Assembly (NCBI RefSeq): GCF_014212055.1
Contig: NZ_JACJVO010000012.1
Span: 174,081 to 238,080, forward strand
Direction: 5' to 3'
DNA length: 64,000 nucleotides
DNA from: Cohnella zeiphila
GTDB taxonomy: Bacteria; Bacillota; Bacilli; Paenibacillales; Paenibacillaceae
Shown here: piece by piece, positions 34,168 to 42,502 of the stretch
Layout of the letters: the number at the start of each line of letters is the position of its first letter
Numbering within the stretch: the first letter of the stretch is position 1
Position numbers and translations under genes: made by a program
The notes under the pieces: generated by a model
Told to the model about the DNA's origin: nothing
Databases searched by the model: none
The model's input: the letters and a program-made list of their open reading frames with translations, nothing else

Positions 34168-37100
34168 TTACCAGTTGTTCCCCGAGACGCGGATCACGTT
34201 AAAGTTCGGAGACTTGCTCTCCCCGTAAATCGCCGCGATTCCCGGGTTGTTCACCTTGACGTTGGTGAAGCTCGCCGCGCCGATAACCGGTCCTTGGCCG
34301 TCCTCCGCCTTGGCGACGAGCTTGATGCCGTAGCGGGTCGGGTTGTTGATCGTAATGTTCTCCAGGCGGACGTTCTGCATCGGCAGGTTCTCCGGCGATT
34401 TGGACTGGAACATCAGACCGAAGTAGACCGGATTGTTGATGTCCACGTTTTTCACCAGGATATTCTTGAAGTCCCTGTCGCCGCCGAAAAACCAGATGGC
34501 CCCGAAGTTCTGGTAATCGTTGATCTTGTCGTCGGCTCCGACGCTGGTCCAGAAGTCGCCGCCCGTCCGGTCCAGCGTGACGCCGTCGATGACGGTATCC
34601 TGATCGCCGAAGCCGAGCGTGTTGTAGCCGAAGCTCAAGCTGCTGATCGTTACGCCCGGGTACGTGAGCGTATCGGCGCCGTACAGGTTCTGGAACGTGT
34701 TGCCTTGGCCGCCGTAGACGGCGAACGCGGCCGCGCGCCGGACGTTGGTCGCGGTCAGGTTCGTGTACTGGTTGCCCACGTTGTAGGAGCCGCCGGCATC
34801 GATGGCGCTGAACAGCGCGAACGAGTCGTCGCCGGTGGCGCGGGCGTAGTTGTTGTCGATGATGTTATAGGACGAACCGTTCGTCATGTTGATGCCGTCC
34901 GCGAACATGTTCTTGATCCGGTTGTTGCGGAACGTATTATGCGAGGAGTTCACGCCCCAGTACAGGCAGATAAAATGCTCGGCCCAGATGTTCTCGATGG
35001 TGACGTTCTGCATGCCGTTGCCGTCGATGAACTTGCCGGGTCCGTCGACGCGGTAGACGTAGTTGCCCCAAGCAGACAGGTTCTTGATGGTGGAGCCGTT
35101 CGCCGTGGAGCTGATATTGAATCCGACGTCGGTGTTCGTCTGATCCTTCGGCGCCACAAGCTTGGTGTACCAGGGGCCGGCGCCGATGATCTCGGTTGCC
35201 CGGCCGTACAGGAAGATCTTATTCGAGATCGTCCATTCGCCGGCCGGAATAAAAATTCCTTTCTTCGTCGAGTCCTGCCGGAATTCGTTCAACGCCTGCT
35301 CGATCGACTTCGTGTTCGACACTTCGACGTACTTGCTCGGATCCGGATTGGAAGCGGGCGGCGCGACGTTCTCCGTCTCGATCATATCCACGTAGATCCA
35401 AGAAACGTCTCCGGCGTCTTTCTGAATCTTGATCTTCGTTCCGGCCGGATACACTTGGTCGAGCATCAGCTGCGAATCTTCATAGAGCCAGTAAGCCTTG
35501 GAGCCGGAGTTATTGTAGCCAAGCTGCCCAAGGGTGCTTGGAGTCGCGTACACGTAAGAGAACTTGGAGGTGACGGTAAAGTTGCCTTTGTCCGCGCCGT
35601 TCGCATAGATGCTGACCGTGCCGGTGGTGTTATCCGCCACGGCGTTGCGCAGGACGATCGCGTTGGCGGGCGAGGTCAATGTGAACTCGACGTATTCGCC
35701 GGTCGAATCCAGATAGACGGCCGAACGTCCGGAAGCTTCGCCCGCGTAGTCGCCCGGCGTGAAGTTCGGGGCCAGCCTGGTTCCGTTGGTGCTGTTCCCG
35801 GAAGCTTCGGCTTCCAGAATCGTGAACGGCATGTTCGCGCCCCGGCCCGAATAGAGGCTGACCGTGTTCGCGTTGTTGGCTTGCTTGACGGCGGCTTCGT
35901 TCGCGTCCGCCGCGACCGTCGTCGTAACCGTATAGCTGCCGTTGACCGCCGTCCACGTGCCCAGGGTCACGTTGACCGACGCGCCTGCGGCCAGAGCCCC
36001 GCTGTAGGAGCCGGTAAAGGTCTGGATCGTGGTTCCCGCCGCGTTCTTCAGCGCGAGCGTGATTCCGTGAGCGCCGCCGGCGGAGGCGATCGTGCCTTGG
36101 TTTTTCAGGTTGACGGTGAAGGCGACGGTATTGCCGGCGCTCGGATTGCTTGGCGTCCAAGAGGCCGTCCCGATCAAGTCGGAGCTCTGGACTTGCCCGA
36201 CGACCAGCGGCGACGATTGGGTGAAGCTGTTGTTCCCGTTGTCGGTCTCGATGACGGCGTTGCTCTCGTCAACCTTGGCGGTGACGGAATAGGAGCCTGC
36301 GTCCTTCGGTCCGATGTTCGCGGAGACCGTCGCCGATGCGCCGGCGGCCAGCGCGCCGACCGATGCCGTTCCGGCCAAAGTGCTTCCCAGGTAGAATTTC
36401 ACGTCCGTCGCGGCGGAAGCCAAGGTGCCGGCGTTCTGTACGGTCGCGCTAAGCGTAACGGCGTCGGTCTCGACCGGAGAAGCGGGCGACCAGGAGATTC
36501 CGGTGACCTTCAGGTCGGGATTCGGCGCCGGGGTGCCGAGGATCTGGAACTCGGCGACTTGCCCGCCCGGCGCTCCGGAGTTGGCGGTGAAGCGGAGCTG
36601 CACGCTGCTCGCCGTCGCGTTCACCGGAATGGTGACGGTGTTCTGCGAAGACGGGTTGAACGTATACGTAGCGGAGGATACCAGGTTCGTGAACGTCGTG
36701 GCGTTCTGATCGTGTCCCAGCACCTGGAGCGTCTGCGTGCGCGTGGCCCACTCGCTGGCCGGGTTCAGCTTGAGCACGACCGACGTGACGCTGGCGTTGG
36801 CTCCAAGGTCCACGGTGAGCGTACCCGGGTAGCCGCTGCTCTCCCAATACGTGCTCGTATCGTTGTCGTTGGCGTTCGCCGCCACGTAGGTGAAGGTGGA
36901 AGAGGAAGCCGTGATCGGCTTGCCGACGGCGAGGTTCGTGTCGTTGCCGCCGCCGCCCGAACCGGTGCGCGTGACGGAATTGCTCGGCGCGGAGACGTTG
37001 CCGGCCGCGTCCTTCGCAACGACGTAGTAGGCGACCGTCGCGGACTGGGGCTGGCTGTCCGTATAGATCAGCGTCGATCCGTTCACGCTGCCGCGAAGCT

Positions 37101-38148
37101 GATTATTGGCGTAAACGTCGTAGCCGGTAACGCCGACGTTATCGGTGGCCGCGTTCCAGGAGAGCTGAATCGTGCCCGAGGCCGGTTGCGTAAAAGTCAG
37201 ATTGGACGGAGCCGTAGGAGATTGGTTGTCCGCGGAGGAGCCCGCGACGAAGTTGATCCAGTTGATATTGAAGTCGTAGCCGCTGGCATAGATGCGGAGC
37301 GTTTGCGCTCCCGCGGCGAGCGTCACGTTCGCGGTGACGGTCTGCCAATTCTGCCAGCCGCCGGTATTCGGCACCGTCGTCGCGGCCAGCGTCGTCCCGC
37401 CGGATTGAAGCTGGAGCTGGCCCGTGGAGGCGTTGCTGGCGACCCGGTACTCGACGGTATACGCGCCCGCGTTTTGCACGTTCACGCTGTAGTCCAGCCA
37501 GTCGCCGGCGTTGATCCATCCGACGTTGAGGCCGCCGCCGCTATCCGTCGTCGTCTCGGTCTGGATGCCGTTCATGGCGCTGTAGCTCTCCGCTTGAATC
37601 TTACCCGGTATGGCTTGCGGAGCGGATTGGGAAGATCCGTAGACTTCGAGCTCGGATAGCTGGCCCGCCGGCCAGCCGGTGTTGGCGGTCACGTTGACCC
37701 GCACGTAGCGTACGCTGGCCGCTGTGAAGTTGATCGTCACCGTATTCGCGCTGCCCGGATCGAACGTATAGCTCGCCGATGCCTTCAGATCGCTGAAGCT
37801 CGTTCCGTCCGTGCTTCCTTGCACGGACAGCGTCTGCGACCGGCTGCCCCAGCCGGACGGCAGCTTCAGCACGACCTGATCGACCTGGACCGCGCTTCCG
37901 AGGTCGACCTGCACCCATTGCGGGAAGGCGTTGTTGGTGCTCTCCCAATACGTGGCCGCATTGCCGTCGGTAACGTTGGATGCGGCATAGACGTCCGCGT
38001 GGCCGGACTCGGCCGCGGGTTTGCCTGCGGCGAGATTCGGGCCGCCGGCTGCATGGGCGGCATTGGACCATCCGACGGAGGCGAGGAACGTTCCCGCGAG
38101 CATGGTCAGGATGCAGACCCAGGCGACGATTCGTCCTTGTCTTCTCAC
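34168..38148 (-). CDS. Secreted multidomain GH87-type alpha-1,3-glucanase
   Basis: 1326 residues. Signal peptide to about 33. Then F5/8C domain (about 37-170), CBM6 (185-302), FnIII (308-395), second F5/8C (400-535), two CARDB domains (540-770) and a catalytic part from about 773. The latter begins FTILEAEASG, continues with GEASGRSAVYLDSTGEYVEF and folds as a right-handed beta-helix, as in GH87 mutanase/mycodextranase enzymes. Candidate catalytic aspartates are Asp1084 (FADGINMTN) and Asp1107-Asp1108 (RATGDDSFA), matching the D...DD spacing I recall for the family. It would cleave alpha-1,3-glucan of fungal walls or biofilms. Lone gene; a cre-like site lies upstream. Confidence 0.8.
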   Translation of the reverse strand: MRRQGRIVAWVCILTMLAGTFLASVGWSNAAHAAGGPNLAAGKPAAESGHADVYAASNVTDGNAATYWESTNNAFPQWVQVDLGSAVQVDQVVLKLPSGWGSRSQTLSVQGSTDGTSFSDLKASASYTFDPGSANTVTINFTAASVRYVRVNVTANTGWPAGQLSELEVYGSSQSAPQAIPGKIQAESYSAMNGIQTETTTDSGGGLNVGWINAGDWLDYSVNVQNAGAYTVEYRVASNASTGQLQLQSGGTTLAATTVPNTGGWQNWQTVTANVTLAAGAQTLRIYASGYDFNINWINFVAGSSADNQSPTAPSNLTFTQPASGTIQLSWNAATDNVGVTGYDVYANNQLRGSVNGSTLIYTDSQPQSATVAYYVVAKDAAGNVSAPSNSVTRTGSGGGGNDTNLAVGKPITASSSTFTYVAANANDNDTSTYWESSGYPGTLTVDLGANASVTSVVLKLNPASEWATRTQTLQVLGHDQNATTFTNLVSSATYTFNPSSQNTVTIPVNATASSVQLRFTANSGAPGGQVAEFQILGTPAPNPDLKVTGISWSPASPVETDAVTLSATVQNAGTLASAATDVKFYLGSTLAGTASVGALAAGASATVSANIGPKDAGSYSVTAKVDESNAVIETDNGNNSFTQSSPLVVGQVQSSDLIGTASWTPSNPSAGNTVAFTVNLKNQGTIASAGGAHGITLALKNAAGTTIQTFTGSYSGALAAGASVNVTLGTWTAVNGSYTVTTTVAADANEAAVKQANNANTVSLYSGRGANMPFTILEAEASGNSTNGTRLAPNFTPGDYAGEASGRSAVYLDSTGEYVEFTLTSPANAIVLRNAVADNTTGTVSIYANGADKGNFTVTSKFSYVYATPSTLGQLGYNNSGSKAYWLYEDSQLMLDQVYPAGTKIKIQKDAGDVSWIYVDMIETENVAPPASNPDPSKYVEVSNTKSIEQALNEFRQDSTKKGIFIPAGEWTISNKIFLYGRATEIIGAGPWYTKLVAPKDQTNTDVGFNISSTANGSTIKNLSAWGNYVYRVDGPGKFIDGNGMQNVTIENIWAEHFICLYWGVNSSHNTFRNNRIKNMFADGINMTNGSSYNIIDNNYARATGDDSFALFSAIDAGGSYNVGNQYTNLTATNVRRAAAFAVYGGQGNTFQNLYGADTLTYPGVTISSLSFGYNTLGFGDQDTVIDGVTLDRTGGDFWTSVGADDKINDYQNFGAIWFFGGDRDFKNILVKNVDINNPVYFGLMFQSKSPENLPMQNVRLENITINNPTRYGIKLVAKAEDGQGPVIGAASFTNVKVNNPGIAAIYGESKSPNFNVIRVSGNNW

Positions 38149-38209
38149 GACTTCATTACTCCCTTCGGAATTTAGTTTCCTTTCGCGCTCTTCTTCTCTC
38201 TCCTAAAAA

Positions 38210-38223
38210 TGAAAGCGAATGCA
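38210..38223. promoter_or_regulatory. Possible cre site upstream of the glucanase gene
   Basis: TGAAAGCGAATGCA agrees with the CcpA consensus TGWAANCGNTNWCA at 12 of 14 positions. It lies about 60 bases upstream of the glucanase start. The rest of the 298-base gap to the DMT transporter gene holds no recognisable gene. Confidence 0.4.
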
Positions 38224-38446
38224 AAAAACGAAACATTCCTCCATTCCCGTTTTGTGGATCGCATAGTCATCATAAGGTGGATGATCTGCCAAATAAAGGC
38301 GCATTTCTATGGAGATTGTGTGCGGGTCTATGAGGATCGCGCTCTGGCGGTCGGCATAAAGTTTGTAGACTTTTCGCGCGAGGGAACCTTATACTTTAAT
38401 TGCTTCTGGTATCGGCTGAATACACGGACGGAGAAGGTGCACCTTC

Positions 38447-39370
38447 TTGAGCTATCTGCTGCTCCTTTTGGCGACGCTGGGATGGAGCTTTGTCGGGGTA
38501 CTGGTTCAAACGGCGGGAACGATGACGGACAGCGCCGTCATTTCGTTTTGCCGGTTTTTCTTTGGCGTCCTTTTTCTCGGAATCTACTTGTTTCTCCGGG
38601 ACGGCAAGGTTCAGCTTCGGTTCGGATTGAAGTGGATCTGGATCGGCGCGATGGGAAAAGCGATCAACTACATTTTCGAAAATTTGGCGCTGAACATGGG
38701 TTACTCCTACGGCAACATTCTGGTGCAGCCCGTTCAGACCGTCGTCCTGCTCATTGCGGCCGGATTGCTGTTCAAGGAGAAAATATCGAGGCGCGGCTGG
38801 GTCGCCGCGGCGTTCTGCGTCGCGGGCGTTATCGTGGTCGGATGGAACGGTACGCCGCTGGACGAGTTGGCCAAGGGAAGCGGACTGACGACGCTGCTGT
38901 TCACGCTGGCCGGCATCGGCGCCGCGGTTCACGTGCTCAGCCAGCGCATGCTGCTGAAAACGATGGATAACGGCAACATGAACTTATCCGTTTTCCTGGT
39001 CAGCACGGTTCTGGTCGCCCTCCCGGTACCGGTCCAGTCGCACGGGATTACGGGCCCGGTTACGGCGTGGGCGTGCGCGGCCTTGGTGCTTCTCGGCGTC
39101 ATTACGGGGCTCAGCTTTTTCTGGTTCGCGGAAGCGATCAAGCGGGTGCCGTTCGCGATCGTGGCGATCGTCGGCAATTGTTCCGTTCTTTTTTCGATCT
39201 TGTGGGCCTACTTATTCTTCCGCGATCCGATTACCGTTTACGTCATCGGCGGAACGCTCATCTTTGTCATCGGCCTCCTGGTATTGAACGTCCCCATTCC
39301 GCTCCGAAAGCGCAAACGGCTGCCTCGCCCGCCGCTTCCGGCCGCACCGAACGAGAAGGCCGCCCGCTGA
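38447..39370 (+). CDS. EamA/DMT-family transporter
   Basis: 307 residues with ten membrane helices in two EamA repeats (about 1-137 and 150-285), ending in a basic tail (RKRKRLPRP). Drug/metabolite transporter superfamily; members export amino acids, nucleosides or other metabolites, and the substrate here is unknown. TTG start at 38447 with GGAGAAGGTG upstream. It stands alone between the glucanase and a small regulator gene. Confidence 0.88.
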   Translation: MSYLLLLLATLGWSFVGVLVQTAGTMTDSAVISFCRFFFGVLFLGIYLFLRDGKVQLRFGLKWIWIGAMGKAINYIFENLALNMGYSYGNILVQPVQTVVLLIAAGLLFKEKISRRGWVAAAFCVAGVIVVGWNGTPLDELAKGSGLTTLLFTLAGIGAAVHVLSQRMLLKTMDNGNMNLSVFLVSTVLVALPVPVQSHGITGPVTAWACAALVLLGVITGLSFFWFAEAIKRVPFAIVAIVGNCSVLFSILWAYLFFRDPITVYVIGGTLIFVIGLLVLNVPIPLRKRKRLPRPPLPAAPNEKAAR

Positions 39371-39500
39371 CGGGTGGCCTTTTCGCTTAAGAGAAGCGGC
39401 GCAACCGCACGTTGCGGGGCTTCGCAACCAAATCGGTCTTTACTTTCGCCTGAACGGAATCCAATAATGGGGCGTACCAAACGCGGAAAGGTTGCTGGAA

Positions 39501-39953
39501 ATGATCTTTGCAGAGAAGCTCAAAGCGGAGAGGAAGAAGATGGGCTGGTCCCAGGAGGAGCTGGCGGAGAAGCTCTATGTGAGCCGGCAATCCGTCTCCA
39601 AATGGGAGAACGGCCAGAATTATCCGAGCATCGAAATCATCCTCAAGGTCAGCGATCTGTTCGGCGTGACGGTTGACGAATTATTAAGAAGCGACGAGGA
39701 GTTGACCAAGAAGGTGATCAAGGACGGCAAGAAATTGGCTTACCCCGGATTGAAGTCTTTATTCGACGTTTTGTTTTTATTGGGCGTCGCTCTTCTGGTC
39801 GTTAAGCTGGGAGTTCTCCTGCTGAACCGAATCACTCCGCTGGATCTAACGCTGCCGGGCGGGAAGTTCTTTTGGAATTTCGGGTCTTTGGTTCTGATGG
39901 TCGGCGCGGGGATCGGCTCCGGCATCCTGAAAGAGAAGTATAAGGAAGACTAG
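39501..39953 (+). CDS. XRE-family regulator with C-terminal membrane segments
   Basis: 150 residues. The N-terminal XRE helix-turn-helix (about 4-60) reads LKAERKKMGWSQEELAEKLY, then VSRQSVSKWENGQNYPS. After a linker of about 30 residues, two hydrophobic helices (about 85-107 and 118-140) would anchor it in the membrane. ATG at 39501 with GGAAAGG nine bases upstream is preferred over a TTG at 39492. Proteins of this layout often regulate envelope or bacteriocin-stress genes, but the target is unknown. The catalase gene follows 73 bases later. Confidence 0.85.
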   Translation: MIFAEKLKAERKKMGWSQEELAEKLYVSRQSVSKWENGQNYPSIEIILKVSDLFGVTVDELLRSDEELTKKVIKDGKKLAYPGLKSLFDVLFLLGVALLVVKLGVLLLNRITPLDLTLPGGKFFWNFGSLVLMVGAGIGSGILKEKYKED

Positions 39954-40026
39954 GCAATCGTCATAACCGATGAAAGGCATCGCATAAATATGGGGGAGGA
40001 TGGACGCAGACAGGGGAGGTAGGGCG

Positions 40027-41427
40027 ATGGACGACAAAAACGCCCGCGATCGCGCGAGGAACGGCACTCCTACTCAAGGTCCCGCATCATCTCCGTATGC
40101 AGGAGACCGGCCGGCGGCTTATCACTCGCAGACGGTCGGACCGAGGGGGCCCATACTGGAGCAGGACAACGTTCTGCACGAGACGCTGGAGACGTTTATT
40201 CATGAGAAAATCCCGGAAAGACCCGTACACACGAAAGGCTTCGGCGCGTTCGGCTATTTTCAGACCCTTCACTCCATGGCCCCCTATACCAAGCTTTGTT
40301 TCCTGCAAAATCCCGGCCGGCAGGTTCCCGTCGCCGTGAGGTTCTCGTTTGCCGTGAGCAACAAAGGCACGCCGGATACTTCCCGCAACGTGCGGGGGTT
40401 CTCCGTCAAGTTTTATTCCGAACAGGGCGTTTTCGACCTCGTCTTCAACCATATCCCCGTGTTTTTGGTACGGGACCCTATTCGGTTTCCGGAGACCATC
40501 AAGGCTTTCCTGCCCTCGCCGGTCAACAACCTGATCGATCCCGAACGATTCTGGAGCTTTGTGGCCCGGGCGCCGGAGTCCACGCATTTCGTCGTTCGGC
40601 TGTACTCCGACGAGGGCACGGCCAAGAGCTTTCGCCATATTCCGGGCCACAGCGTGAACACTTACGTATGGCGAAATGCGCAGGGTGCCTGGGGTTACGT
40701 CAAATACCGCTGGGTTCCTCTGGCCGGAGAGCAGTATATCGATCGTCAGGAAGCCGCTCGGCTGGCTTGCGAGAACCCGGATTATGCGGGCAAGGACTTA
40801 TACGACACGTTGGCCAGAGGAGAGACCGTCGAGTACGGGCTTTACGTGCAGCTCATGAACCCACAGGACGAAGCGACGCTTCCCTTCGATCCGCTGGACG
40901 ACACCAAGGTCTGGGACGAACGGCAGTATCCGCTGCGGCCGGTGGGCCGGCTGGTACTGAACCGCAACCCGGACAACTATAAGGAGCAAGTGGAGAAATT
41001 GGCTTTCTCGCCGTCCAATCTGCTGGAAGGGGCCGAACTGTCGGACGATAAAATGCTGCAGGGCCGCGCCAATATTTATTGGGACTCGCAGCGCCATCGC
41101 TTGGGGCCGGAGTTCCGCCGGATTCCGATCAATCATCAGGAGAACTGGACACCGGCTTCCCTCGTGACCAGCGGCAGCGGCCGTTATGTGGAGGGCCATC
41201 TGGTGCGGTCCGACCTGCCCCGGCACGATGATTTTACGCAGGCCGGGCAATTTTACCGCGCGCTCTCTCCTGTGCATCAGGAGCACCTGGTAGATAACCT
41301 GGCCGCCGACCTGGCGGGCATTTCCCCCGGGACGCAGAAGATCGTCTTGGGTTACTTGTATCAGGCGTCTCCGGAGCTGGGGGACCGGGTCGTGCGGCAA
41401 CTGGGCAAGGAGGGCACGGGGCCATAA
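40027..41427 (+). CDS. Heme catalase
   Basis: 466 residues, clade-3-like small-subunit catalase. The distal catalytic His is His68 in ERPVHTKGFGAFGYF. The distal Asn region reads FNHIPVFLVRD, where most catalases have GNNTPVFF, so one of two Asn is replaced. The proximal heme ligand Tyr351 is in NIYWDSQRHRLG. The N-terminus is short. ATG at 40027 after GGGGAGGT. The stop codon lies in a tandemly duplicated 23-base unit. A role in peroxide detoxification is expected. Confidence 0.93.
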   Translation: MDDKNARDRARNGTPTQGPASSPYAGDRPAAYHSQTVGPRGPILEQDNVLHETLETFIHEKIPERPVHTKGFGAFGYFQTLHSMAPYTKLCFLQNPGRQVPVAVRFSFAVSNKGTPDTSRNVRGFSVKFYSEQGVFDLVFNHIPVFLVRDPIRFPETIKAFLPSPVNNLIDPERFWSFVARAPESTHFVVRLYSDEGTAKSFRHIPGHSVNTYVWRNAQGAWGYVKYRWVPLAGEQYIDRQEAARLACENPDYAGKDLYDTLARGETVEYGLYVQLMNPQDEATLPFDPLDDTKVWDERQYPLRPVGRLVLNRNPDNYKEQVEKLAFSPSNLLEGAELSDDKMLQGRANIYWDSQRHRLGPEFRRIPINHQENWTPASLVTSGSGRYVEGHLVRSDLPRHDDFTQAGQFYRALSPVHQEHLVDNLAADLAGISPGTQKIVLGYLYQASPELGDRVVRQLGKEGTGP

Positions 41428-41466
41428 CATAGCAGGGCTTTGAGCCATAACATAGCAGGGCTTTGA
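41421..41466 (+). repeat. Exact 23-base tandem duplication across the catalase stop
   Basis: GCCATAACATAGCAGGGCTT plus TGA occurs twice without gap (41421-41443 and 41444-41466). The first copy contains the catalase TAA. The duplication does not change the protein. Confidence 0.9.
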
Positions 41467-41470
41467 ATGG

Positions 41471-41497
41471 GATAGCCTCCGGATGGGGGCTATTTTT
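41471..41497 (+). terminator. Catalase terminator
   Basis: GATAGCCTCC and GGGGGCTATT form a stem with a short loop, followed by TTTTT, 44 bases after the stop codon. Confidence 0.8.
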
Positions 41498-41547
41498 GAC
41501 ATTAATGAAAGTATAAAAGCTTCCCAAGAGGCTATTACAGTCCCATG

Positions 41548-41712
41548 GCGGGCTGAATGGATGCCGATAGCCGAAAAAATCGGCTAACGTGGCCTCTAGG
41601 CAGACCGAACGGATGCCGATAGCCGAAGAAATCGTCTAACGGGGCGTCGGGGCAGGCCGAACGGATGCCGATAGCCGAAAAAATCGGCTAACGGGGCCTT
41701 TGGCAGGCCGAC
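41548..41712. repeat. 52-base tandem repeats with internal hairpin
   Basis: Three units start at 41548, 41600 and 41652, with a partial fourth at 41703. Each contains GATGCCGATAGCCGA, an A-rich loop and TCGGCTAACG. TAGCCGA and TCGGCTA make a perfect seven-base stem in units 1 and 3 (one mismatch in unit 2). TAACG recurs at 41585, 41637 and 41689. Units are contiguous, with no unique spacers. The 330 bases between the catalase terminator and the TetR operator hold nothing else I recognise. Confidence 0.88.
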
Positions 41713-41826
41713 TCTCCGTTACGCGTTCTCTTCGCTTAGGAATATACCTATATCGCGATTTCCATGTTGAGGACCGCAGCTGCCGATTGACAACTTCCAC
41801 TGAAAGGAGTATTTTAGAAGAAAAAT

Positions 41827-41842
41827 GTTAGTTACCACTAAC
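41827..41842. promoter_or_regulatory. TetR operator 1
   Basis: GTTAGTTACCACTAAC is a palindrome with GTTAGT/ACTAAC arms. It sits just before the tetR start, so the repressor likely controls its own gene. A near copy precedes the MFS gene. Confidence 0.8.
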
Positions 41843-41857
41843 TATCGAAAACGAGGG

Positions 41858-42448
41858 ATGGGTTTGAGCGCCAGAACGGACAGCACGGCCGATAAAATCC
41901 TGGAGTGTTCCTTGGACCTCATGTCCGAGAAAGGATACAAAGCCGTCACCATGAAAGAGATTGCCGCCGCCGCATCGGTCAGCGAGATGACGGTCTTCCG
42001 GACGTTCGGCTCCAAGCAAGCCATCCTGGACGCCATCATCGAACGTTATTTGTCATCCGCGCCGGTTGAACGGATCGGCCGGAAGAATTTCTCCTACGAG
42101 CTGGAAGAAGATCTGCTCATGATCAGCGAGCTTTACCATGAGGTGCTGAATCGGAATCGGAAGATTTATCTGATCTCCATCCTGGAACGAAAAACGATGC
42201 CGGAAATCCATCGGCGGCTCCACGACAATGCATCCAAGCTTCTTCAGAGGGTCACCGAATATTTTCGCGCCATGCAAGAGAAGGGCAAGGTCGTGCCGGG
42301 CAATCCGGAAGCCCAGGCTCTGACGCTCATGCGGTTCAATTACGGGAAGTTCATATCCGGCTTGCTTCTCGAGGGGATCGCGCCCGCTTTCCAGGACGAT
42401 CGGCTGGAAGACGCGGTAGCCATTATAGCCAAAGGGCTGAGCACGTAA
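41858..42448 (+). CDS. TetR-family repressor of the MFS/FMN-reductase operon
   Basis: About 196 residues. TetR helix-turn-helix with YKAVTMKEIAAAASVSEMTV and FRTFGSKQAI. The C-terminal domain is TetR_C_11-like. ATG at 41858, or TTG at 41864 which is better spaced from GAGGG; the frame open from 41825 runs through the operator and is unlikely to be translated. Followed after 54 bases by the MFS gene, with a second copy of its probable operator between them. Confidence 0.9.
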   Translation: MGLSARTDSTADKILECSLDLMSEKGYKAVTMKEIAAAASVSEMTVFRTFGSKQAILDAIIERYLSSAPVERIGRKNFSYELEEDLLMISELYHEVLNRNRKIYLISILERKTMPEIHRRLHDNASKLLQRVTEYFRAMQEKGKVVPGNPEAQALTLMRFNYGKFISGLLLEGIAPAFQDDRLEDAVAIIAKGLST

Positions 42449-42464
42449 TTTTTTTAAATCGAAT

Positions 42465-42480
42465 GTTAGTTAGCGCTAAC
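42465..42480. promoter_or_regulatory. TetR operator 2
   Basis: GTTAGTTAGCGCTAAC differs from operator 1 in the centre only and is itself palindromic. It lies 22 bases before the MFS start codon. Confidence 0.8.
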
Positions 42481-42502
42481 TCTAATCAAGGGGATGGACG
42501 CT

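Noticed and set aside
34294..37659. An open frame of over 1100 codons on the plus strand across the glucanase gene
   Set aside because: It mirrors the codon phase of the minus-strand gene, is rich in Arg, Val and Asp with no domain, and has no RBS. Long antisense frames are common in GC-rich genes.
41548..41712. Possible CRISPR array
   Set aside because: Units are contiguous 52-base repeats with no unique spacers, and no cas genes are nearby.
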